NCBI GenBank assembly: GCA_900555635.1
Contig: USLU01000156.1
Location: forward strand, 1 to 5,638
Length of the DNA stretch: 5,638 nt
From: an uncultured Bacteroides sp.
Lineage (GTDB): Bacteria > Bacteroidota > Bacteroidia > Bacteroidales > Bacteroidaceae
Direction: 5' to 3'
Below, piece by piece: positions 1 through 5,638 of this stretch. Under the pieces are notes generated by a model. It did no database searches. It was not told the origin of the DNA and saw only the letters and a list, made by a program, of their open reading frames with translations. The first letter of the stretch is position 1, and each line of letters starts with the position of its first letter. A program made the translations under genes and the position numbers.

Positions 1-1522
1 CGGCGGAGGCCCGCCACGCCAGCGATCCGCGACGATCTGCATCAGCTGTACCTCTCACTGCCTGATAGTAGAAATATAGTTTCCCATCTCCGCCCATTAC
101 CGGAGCACAATCAAGTAAATGCAGTTCGTCACACGTTCCTTTCGCCCCATGTGGAATAACCGGATTAGTCGGGTATGCTTCCCATCCTCCTACAGGATTG
201 AATGAGCTTGCACTTTGTCGAAAAAGTCCAATCTGGTCATGATATTCATTCATTGCGTCATAGCCGCTTCCTCGTGCATACATCCACCAATTTCCGTCAG
301 GTGATTCTATCGGAGACAAAATTGCAGCATTGGCAATATGTTCGCACATCCAACGTTCAGCCCCTTGATAGGTCAACACAGGATTAGCTTCATAGCGAGT
401 TAATAATTGTTCAGCCTCATTATTTGGTCCGACAATATCATCAAAATAATATACATCTCCTGCCCCGCCCGCAATGCCGGCATCAAAAACAATCACAATT
501 TTGTCATAAGTCTCATCGGGAAGATTCCATGAAGTAAAGTCAAAAGTCAATGTTTCCCACTGATTGGCTACCGTTGTCTTAACGTTCTGCATCTCTTTAC
601 TATCTGCCCCACCGGTACTCTCCAGTTTGAAATAAACAGGACTTCCCACTTTAGGCGAGTAGACTTTTACCGTAAAACGTCCGCCATTCTTAGAGAAATT
701 AAACTTTGAGTTATATCTGGACGTAACAGGTTCTGACCAGATAAGTTCCCATTGGTCACCTGCCGCAACGACTTTTCCACACTTACTGCTCGTATTTATA
801 CCGCTCATATGAGGATTATCCACAATGCTATACTCTAGCCGGTCATTGGTACGGAATGTGACAAGTGAGGTTTCGAAATTACAATAATTAATATATTGTT
901 TTTCACCCGGCTCCGGTTCCGGCTCTGTTTTCACACCTGTCTTTTGGCGAATATTATCAAAATACCATTCTTCCCCCGAACCCGTCTCACCAGCATCAAA
1001 AAGGATAATCACTTTATCATAGACATTATCCGGCAAATTCAATACCGAGAAATCAAACTCCAATGTTTCCCATTCATTAGCTACTTTAGAAACGACGTTC
1101 GAGATTTCCTTAGCATCTGCCCCCAACGAGCTTTCAAGTTTAAAGAAAATATGACCGCCTACTTTGGGAGAACGTACCTGCATGCTAAAACAAGCACCGT
1201 CTTTTGTAAAATCAAACTTTTTCGCCAACGGATCAGACCAAATCAGTTCCCACATATCACCTGCAGAAACAACCTTTCCACATTTGTTACTGGCATTGAC
1301 ACCCTCTTTATACGGATTATCAACAATATTATACTTCAACTGGTCATTGGTATGAAATGAAACGAGTGTTGTCTCGAAATTACAAAGATCCACAAACGTT
1401 TCCTCTTCAACAGGCGGTTCTACAGGCGGCACAATCGAATTTTGTGCCGTTGTTTCATCGCTACAGGAAAATGCGGTCAATGCCAGTACCCATAAATAGC
1501 TTTTTATCTTCATTGTTTTCAT
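1..1522 (-). CDS. Surface lipoprotein with two tandem carbohydrate-binding-like domains and a glycosidase-like beta-propeller (3' end outside window)
   Basis: The frame is open from ATG at 1522 to the left edge with no stop, giving 507 residues of a longer protein. Residues 1-20 are a lipoprotein signal peptide (basic start, hydrophobic core, Cys20 after Ala-Phe-Ser). Ser-Asp-Glu follows Cys20 and resembles the Bacteroidetes surface-export signal. Domains at about 45-191 and 209-363 are copies of one another, each starting CNFET and ending in YFDNI or YFDDI. They are probably beta-sandwich glycan-binding modules, joined by a Pro/Glu linker (about 196-208). From about 372 a beta-propeller begins: NPVL (380-383), blade 1 with a DGNWWMYARG strand (409-418) and IGLF (431-434), then NPVI (453-456) and blade 2 with LDCAPV (470-475) and DGKLYFYY (479-486). 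This matches GH43/GH32/GH130/GH117-type folds, but the family is not assignable from two blades. Met4 (ATG at 1513) is an alternative start. The position after susD suggests a surface glycan-binding or degrading role. The substrate is unknown. Confidence 0.85.
   Translation of the reverse strand, partial: MKTMKIKSYLWVLALTAFSCSDETTAQNSIVPPVEPPVEEETFVDLCNFETTLVSFHTNDQLKYNIVDNPYKEGVNASNKCGKVVSAGDMWELIWSDPLAKKFDFTKDGACFSMQVRSPKVGGHIFFKLESSLGADAKEISNVVSKVANEWETLEFDFSVLNLPDNVYDKVIILFDAGETGSGEEWYFDNIRQKTGVKTEPEPEPGEKQYINYCNFETSLVTFRTNDRLEYSIVDNPHMSGINTSSKCGKVVAAGDQWELIWSEPVTSRYNSKFNFSKNGGRFTVKVYSPKVGSPVYFKLESTGGADSKEMQNVKTTVANQWETLTFDFTSWNLPDETYDKIVIVFDAGIAGGAGDVYYFDDIVGPNNEAEQLLTRYEANPVLTYQGAERWMCEHIANAAILSPIESPDGNWWMYARGSGYDAMNEYHDQIGLFRQSASSFNPVGGWEAYPTNPVIPHGAKGTCDELHLLDCAPVMGGDGKLYFYYQAVRGTADADRRGSLAWRASA
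434..898 (-). repeat. Tandem domain copy 2 (beta-sandwich, carbohydrate-binding-like)
   Basis: This stretch encodes residues 209-363 of the lipoprotein and is the second copy of the module. It has the fuller form of the pattern common in Bacteroidetes surface proteins: IVDNP, GINTSSKCGKVV, KVYSPKVG, a FKLE strand, WETLTFDF, YDKIVIVFD and a final YYFDDI. It is joined to copy 1 by a Pro/Glu linker and leads directly into the propeller. Third-position differences between copies are frequent, so the duplication is not recent. Confidence 0.8.
950..1390 (-). repeat. Tandem domain copy 1 (beta-sandwich, carbohydrate-binding-like)
   Basis: This stretch encodes residues 45-191 of the lipoprotein. It aligns along its full length with residues 209-363 at about 60% identity by hand count, and the DNA is also clearly related. 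Shared blocks include CNFET, IVDNP, KCGKVV, WELIWS, SPKVG, FKLES, WETL, NLPD and FDAG. An acidic residue near the first strand (Glu50) and another near the last (Asp189) fit the structural-calcium pattern of jelly-roll binding modules, which is an inference. This copy lacks a three- to four-residue insertion present in copy 2 after the WELIWS block. Confidence 0.8.
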
Positions 1523-1545
1523 TTTCTACAAGTTTATAACATTCA
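1523..1545 (-). other. Short spacer between the susD-like gene and the lipoprotein gene
   Basis: The 23-base spacer is AT-rich, has no Shine-Dalgarno-like purine run and shows no hairpin that could end transcription. This is usual for Bacteroides operon junctions. The susD-like gene ends in two consecutive in-frame TGA codons (1548-1546 and 1545-1543). The other ATGs in this junction (1546-1544 and 1542-1540) run into stops within a few codons, so ATG 1522 or ATG 1513 is the real start of the next gene. Confidence 0.6.
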
Positions 1546-3153
1546 TCAATTAGTCGGATAACCCAGATTTTGTTCCAACTTCGGATTGGCCAAACGTTCT
1601 TCACGCGGAATGGGGAATAAATTACGATAAGAATCGCTGGAATCATGCAAGAACCATTTCTTTGTAGTAAACTGTCCGAAACGAATGAGTTGTTGACGTC
1701 TATGACCTTCCTGACAAAATTCCCAGGCGTATTCCTGTAAAAAACGGTCATCATTCAGTTCGGATACTTTCAAGACCTTGTCACCGGTAAAATCGGTAAA
1801 AGCACGTTTACGAACATCATTGATAAGATTTACGATATCCTGAGTAGCCACCTTTCCACCTTTGCGATACATTGCTTCAGCTTTCATGAAAAAGACATCA
1901 GCGTAACGGAATAATACAAAATCATTAGCCAGCGTGTTCAAAGCTCCTTTTTTTACTTCATATTTATTGAGACGGGCTCCTGTCTGTTCGCCTGTAGTCG
2001 GTATATCATCCCCCTCGAACAAAGGAACATCTTTTGTGTAACAAAGTAATTTTCCCGCATCACGAGGGTCCCAAGGATCGCAATACATAGGAGCACCGGG
2101 TGTACCGAACTGCCCTGTATTATCATACAACTGCCCAATCATCCATGATTTCTCAAATCGCTTATCATCAGAATGATAACTATTGGCAAACTCCGGCGTA
2201 GCACAGCAGCCACCCCAGAAACCCGTTATAGTGGCGGCATGATACTGATATTTCCAATGTTGTGTCCACAGGTGGGGAAGGAAAGTACCTTCGCCATCAT
2301 AAATATCATCATTACTGATACCCATAATGATTTCAGGCGAATCTTCATTATTGGTCACAAAAGGAGATTTATAATCTGCCTCCAACTGATATTGATGTGA
2401 ACCGATAATATCGTCACACAGTCCTATCACTTCATCCCAATAAGTTACTCCCTTAGCTTCCCATACTTCTGCATTCAAATAAACCTTGGCCAGTAGCATG
2501 GAAGCAGCATTCTTATCCCAACGACCATAACTTTTATCAGCCAAATGTTCTATATTTTGAGAGATTTCATTCACAATGAACTTAAATACATCCGCACGTT
2601 TTGAAGTTTCGGGCAGCCATCCTTCCGGAATATCATATTGAGTTACCAACGGAACATTGCCGAACATATCTATAAGTATGTAATACCAGAAGGCACGCGC
2701 TACCTTAAGCTCTGCCATAATCATATCATTATCGACACCGGCATTAGTAAACTCGAATAATAACCGGTTGCAATTGTTGATAGCCGTATAAGCCCTGCGC
2801 CAGTTACCCAGGAAATGAGCATCGTCATAAAGCCACTTATGTTGATTCAGTCGAAAATAGATTCCACCATCATACCAGGAGCCTCCACGCTTCGGAGTCA
2901 CCCACAGGTCTGAACATTCTTCATTCGTATATAGATAGCAGCCGGCTGTATGGGCATCAAAACCACCATATAGCATTTTCAAGTCATTATAGACTTTTCC
3001 CAACGCTCCGGGTACATCCTTATCGGTGAAACCTTTAAAATATTCATCCGCCGTAAGTTGGTCATAAACTTCTTCTGTCAGGTCGGTGCATGAGCTGAAT
3101 CCAATCAAGGAGAGCAGCAAACCGCATATAATCTTTGTACTTTTCATTGTCAT
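1546..3153 (-). CDS. SusD/RagB-like outer-membrane nutrient-binding lipoprotein
   Basis: This is a complete gene of 535 residues, a normal size for SusD homologues. In this family the lipoprotein sits on the cell surface as a lid over the SusC barrel and captures glycan fragments. The signal peptide ends in Phe-Ser-Ser-Cys22, the lipid anchor, followed by TDLTEE. The helical TPR-type scaffold shows the familiar NWRRAYTAINNCNRLL block (117-132), the ELKVARAFWYYILIDMFGNV block (148-167) and the AASMLLAKVYLNAEVW helix (216-231). The C-terminal half has FRYADVFFMKAEAMYRKGG (415-433), a YAWEF block (475-479), the NLFPIPREE motif (511-519) and the family ending NPKLEQNLGY (523-532). Trp/Tyr-rich stretches at 84-109 and 295-313 could form the ligand surface. 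ATG 3153 gives MTMK, and ATG 3147 (Met3) is an equally plausible start. The gene lies 6 bases after the susC-like stop. The substrate cannot be deduced. Confidence 0.96.
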   Translation of the reverse strand: MTMKSTKIICGLLLSLIGFSSCTDLTEEVYDQLTADEYFKGFTDKDVPGALGKVYNDLKMLYGGFDAHTAGCYLYTNEECSDLWVTPKRGGSWYDGGIYFRLNQHKWLYDDAHFLGNWRRAYTAINNCNRLLFEFTNAGVDNDMIMAELKVARAFWYYILIDMFGNVPLVTQYDIPEGWLPETSKRADVFKFIVNEISQNIEHLADKSYGRWDKNAASMLLAKVYLNAEVWEAKGVTYWDEVIGLCDDIIGSHQYQLEADYKSPFVTNNEDSPEIIMGISNDDIYDGEGTFLPHLWTQHWKYQYHAATITGFWGGCCATPEFANSYHSDDKRFEKSWMIGQLYDNTGQFGTPGAPMYCDPWDPRDAGKLLCYTKDVPLFEGDDIPTTGEQTGARLNKYEVKKGALNTLANDFVLFRYADVFFMKAEAMYRKGGKVATQDIVNLINDVRKRAFTDFTGDKVLKVSELNDDRFLQEYAWEFCQEGHRRQQLIRFGQFTTKKWFLHDSSDSYRNLFPIPREERLANPKLEQNLGYPTN

Positions 3154-3159
3154 TCAGTA
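3154..3159 (-). other. Six-base susC-susD junction
   Basis: The susC-like stop TAA (3162-3160) is followed by six bases and the ATG of the susD-like gene at 3153 (12 bases if Met3 is used). There is no room for a promoter or terminator. Co-transcription and probably coupled translation are expected, in keeping with the 1:1 complex that SusC and SusD proteins form. Confidence 0.6.
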
Positions 3160-5638
3160 TTAAAATCCTATTTTTACTCCAAGTGAAAATGTTCTCGTTG
3201 TCGGATATCCGGTATAGGAATCCATTCCCGGAGTCAGTCCGTTAAAGTTGACCTCCGGATCTACGCCTTTATATCCGGTAAATGTATAAAGGTTCAAACC
3301 CGAAAGATAAACCCGCAAATTCTGTATCACCGAAGATTTCAACTTGAAATTGTATCCTAATGTCACGTTATCGATTTTCACATAGTCGCCATTTTCAATA
3401 TAGTAGCTTACGTAAGCCGGTGACTTTCTTACATACTGTCCATAAACCTTATCCAGCAAGGTTTTCGGGTAATTAAACTGTGTTCCTTTTTCGAATGTCT
3501 CATACAGCATACGATACTGATTCAATATCTGATAGTCAAATGCTCCGCGAAGTGACACCGTCAAATCAAAGTTCTTGTAGGATAATGCTGCTGTAAATCC
3601 CGCTCTCATAGTGGGAATACCATTTCCGAGCACAGTACGGCTGCTATTATCGCCATATTCTCCTCCTTCAATAACCCATTCGCCACTTTCCGTCATACCG
3701 ATACTTTTCCATCCATAAAAATTACCGATAGCTCCGCCTTCTTTTACCAGATGAGTGGATTTTTGTACCGGCGCACCGGTAGAACCTAATTCAAGAAAAT
3801 CTCTTTGATATTTCTCATTCGAGAGTTTCTTCAATTTATTGGTATTATAGGAAAAGTTTGCTGTCAAATTCAGTTTCCAATCCCGGTTATTAACAACCAG
3901 TCCTGATAATACGGCTTCTACTCCGGAGTTTTCTACCGTACCGACATTGGCCAGTGTAGTGGAAGCCAAGTTAGGAGGCACCGGCACATTATAGGTATAT
4001 AGCAAGTCTCTGGTCTCTCTCCGGTAATAGTCAATAGAACCCGACAGGCGGTTTTTAAACAAGGCAAAGTCCAGACCGATATTTAACTCATGTTTTTCTT
4101 CCCACTTCAAATCAGGATTGGCATTTTCAGTCGGAGCCACTGTCCGCACCCATTGCCCGTTTATCAAGACCGGATCACCAAACGCATAACGCAAATGAGA
4201 TTGATAAGGATTGGTCGGTTCAATACCCGTTACACCATATCCGACTTTTAGTTTCAGTTCATTGACAAATTTAACATTCCGCATGAATTTCTCCTGCGAG
4301 ATACGCCAGGCACCAGACGCTGCATAAAACAAACCCCACTGATGATTTTTACCGAATTTGCTGGAACCTTCATAACGTAAACTACCCGAAAACAGATATT
4401 TCTCATCATAATTGTAATTCACGCGCCCAAAGAAGGAAATCAGTTTGTTCATAAATTTATGTCCGTCCATAGACGCAAGTCCTTCTTTTAACGCCATTCC
4501 CAAACCGGGTTTCGCGTAGCCCAAGGCATCTGTCGGATAATTATAATTGTACAAATTAAAATTCTGTTCTTCAAAATCATTATAGCTATATCCTCCAAGT
4601 ATGCTGAAATCGTGTTGTTTGATTGCTTTAGAATATTGTCCGTACAGTTCTAATGTCTTTGATTCATTATACATCGCTTCACGCCACACTTGTCCATCGT
4701 GTATGTCATCGTAATTACGGGTAGCAAATGTTCCGTTATTATTATTGTAAGTCCGCAGGCTTCCCAATGCAGTTAATGACAGTTCTTCTATCGGTCGGTA
4801 GACAATCTTACCGGTAGAGGTGAATTCATTCCATTTCAAGTCTTTCTGATATTCATTTATCAATCTTACCGGGTTCTCAACTTCATAGAAAGTAGAATAT
4901 TTACCTGTATTTGCATCGTAAACCGGATTCGTCGGATTTCCTGTCAGGGTAGCAAAATAAACAGCTCCCTGATCGACTGCCGAACCTTTCACTATCACAT
5001 AATTGATGTCTCCGCCTACTGACAATTTTCCATCAAAAAAGCTACGGTCCAGTCCTATTTTAAAAGTAGTCCGCTCCTGGTCGGTATTTTTCATAATGCC
5101 TTCCCGTTTCCGGTAATTCACACTGGCATAATAATTGGTTTGTGCATCTCCACCCTGCAAGGAGATATGATGAGTATGACTCCAGGCATCGCGGAACACT
5201 TTATCTTTCCATACGGTATTTGCCCCTCCATCGTTAATAACGGAAACCAGACCGTCTGTTAATTCCGGCAGTCTGCGGAATTCATCAGGAGAAAGAACAT
5301 CTATCTCATTAGAAATTTGTTCGAGACTAAGATAACCGTGGTAAGATAGGGTCGCCTTCCCTGTACTCCCTTTTTTGGTTGTAATCAAAATAACTCCGTT
5401 CGTTCCCCGTGTACCATAAATGGCAGCAGCCGAACCGTCTTTCAAAACGTCAATCGTTTCAATATCATCTACCGATATATTATTTAATGTACCGGGCACT
5501 CCATCAATAACGACAAGAGGCTGCTGATTGCCCGTGAGTGTGGATACACCGCGCAACATAAGCTGTACACCACTATCATTCGGATCTCCCGAAGTAGTAT
5601 TAATGGCCAAACCCGCCACTTTGCCTTGCAATAACTGA
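3160..5638 (-). CDS. SusC/RagA-like TonB-dependent outer-membrane transporter (5' end outside window)
   Basis: The frame is open through the right edge, with 825 residues visible. Proteins of this family import oligosaccharides through an outer-membrane barrel, energised by TonB, with a SusD lid. Residue numbers here count from the Leu codon TTG at 5631. The plug domain shows QGKVAGL (2-8), a LRGVSTL strand (26-32), PLVVIDGVPG (38-47), the VDDIETIDVLKDGSAAAIYG block (54-73) and GTNGVILITTKKG (76-88). The rest is a TonB-dependent receptor beta-barrel with alternating aromatic strands, an LKVGYGVTG element near the middle, and the C-terminal strand TRTFSLGVKIGF ending in Phe as outer-membrane proteins usually do. 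Full-length members are about 1000 residues, so roughly 130-200 residues (signal peptide, carboxypeptidase-regulatory-like domain, TonB box, plug start) are missing. TTG 5631 is not a real start, because the upstream codons (Gln-Leu) continue the conserved LLQGKVAG motif. Substrate unknown. Confidence 0.96.
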   Translation of the reverse strand, partial: QLLQGKVAGLAINTTSGDPNDSGVQLMLRGVSTLTGNQQPLVVIDGVPGTLNNISVDDIETIDVLKDGSAAAIYGTRGTNGVILITTKKGSTGKATLSYHGYLSLEQISNEIDVLSPDEFRRLPELTDGLVSVINDGGANTVWKDKVFRDAWSHTHHISLQGGDAQTNYYASVNYRKREGIMKNTDQERTTFKIGLDRSFFDGKLSVGGDINYVIVKGSAVDQGAVYFATLTGNPTNPVYDANTGKYSTFYEVENPVRLINEYQKDLKWNEFTSTGKIVYRPIEELSLTALGSLRTYNNNNGTFATRNYDDIHDGQVWREAMYNESKTLELYGQYSKAIKQHDFSILGGYSYNDFEEQNFNLYNYNYPTDALGYAKPGLGMALKEGLASMDGHKFMNKLISFFGRVNYNYDEKYLFSGSLRYEGSSKFGKNHQWGLFYAASGAWRISQEKFMRNVKFVNELKLKVGYGVTGIEPTNPYQSHLRYAFGDPVLINGQWVRTVAPTENANPDLKWEEKHELNIGLDFALFKNRLSGSIDYYRRETRDLLYTYNVPVPPNLASTTLANVGTVENSGVEAVLSGLVVNNRDWKLNLTANFSYNTNKLKKLSNEKYQRDFLELGSTGAPVQKSTHLVKEGGAIGNFYGWKSIGMTESGEWVIEGGEYGDNSSRTVLGNGIPTMRAGFTAALSYKNFDLTVSLRGAFDYQILNQYRMLYETFEKGTQFNYPKTLLDKVYGQYVRKSPAYVSYYIENGDYVKIDNVTLGYNFKLKSSVIQNLRVYLSGLNLYTFTGYKGVDPEVNFNGLTPGMDSYTGYPTTRTFSLGVKIGF

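Noticed and set aside
202..387. 61-residue plus-strand open frame
   Set aside because: It is antisense to the propeller-coding part of the lipoprotein gene and shows no protein features.
896..1360. 154-residue plus-strand open frame, with a 63-residue frame nested at 1164-1355
   Set aside because: It lies opposite the tandem-domain lipoprotein gene, which has clear family motifs and a duplicated domain. The plus-strand product has no recognisable domain.
1..1522. Possible pseudogene, since no closed ORF is seen on the minus strand at the left edge
   Set aside because: Translating codon by codon from ATG 1522 to base 2 gives an uninterrupted frame with consistent domains. It lacks a stop only because the window ends.
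1357..1539. 60-residue plus-strand open frame over the lipoprotein signal region
   Set aside because: It is antisense to the lipoprotein start and has no recognisable motif.
1523..1545. Possible terminator or promoter between the susD-like gene and the lipoprotein gene
   Set aside because: The 23-base gap has no inverted repeat with a T-run and is too short for the Bacteroides -33/-7 promoter arrangement plus a leader.
1461..1754. 97-residue minus-strand open frame across the susD-lipoprotein junction
   Set aside because: It is an out-of-frame shadow of the SusD C-terminus and the next gene's signal peptide, both of which are well supported in their own frames.
1953..2400. Two short open frames (1953-2138 minus, 2173-2400 plus) inside the susD-like gene
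   Set aside because: Both are shadows of a complete, conserved SusD reading frame.

Overview
This window looks like the middle of a polysaccharide utilization locus (PUL) from a gut-type Bacteroidales, most likely Bacteroides or a close relative. The evidence is a susC-like and susD-like gene pair, relaxed lipoprotein signal peptides with Cys followed by acidic residues, AT-rich start regions without a Shine-Dalgarno sequence, and moderately AT-rich coding sequence. I cannot name a species from sequence alone.

All three genes are on the minus strand and read from the right edge to the left edge. Positions 5638-3160 hold a SusC-like TonB-dependent outer-membrane transporter. Its 5' end lies outside the window, so the signal peptide, the N-terminal carboxypeptidase-regulatory-like domain and the first part of the plug are missing. 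Six bases later comes a complete SusD-like surface lipoprotein of 535 residues (3153-1546). After 23 more bases comes a third gene (1522 to the left edge, 3' end missing). It encodes a lipoprotein with two tandem beta-sandwich domains, about 60% identical to each other and carbohydrate-binding-like, followed by the first blades of a five-bladed beta-propeller resembling the GH43/GH32/GH130/GH117 glycosidase folds. This third gene runs off the edge without a stop codon and is easy to miss if only closed ORFs are listed.

The three genes are probably one transcript. The promoter should lie upstream of susC, outside the window. No regulator, terminator, RNA gene, mobile element or CRISPR array is visible. 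In the inferred working model, the third protein binds and perhaps trims a glycan at the cell surface. The SusD-like lid then captures the released oligosaccharide, and the SusC-like barrel imports it using TonB energy. The substrate cannot be determined from this window.

The most interesting element is the third protein. It occupies the place after susD where many PULs carry a surface glycan-binding protein, yet it joins duplicated binding modules to an enzyme-like propeller. The first visible propeller blade has Asn where GH43/GH32-type enzymes have their catalytic Asp, so it could be a GH130-like enzyme, an unassigned family, or a propeller used only for binding.
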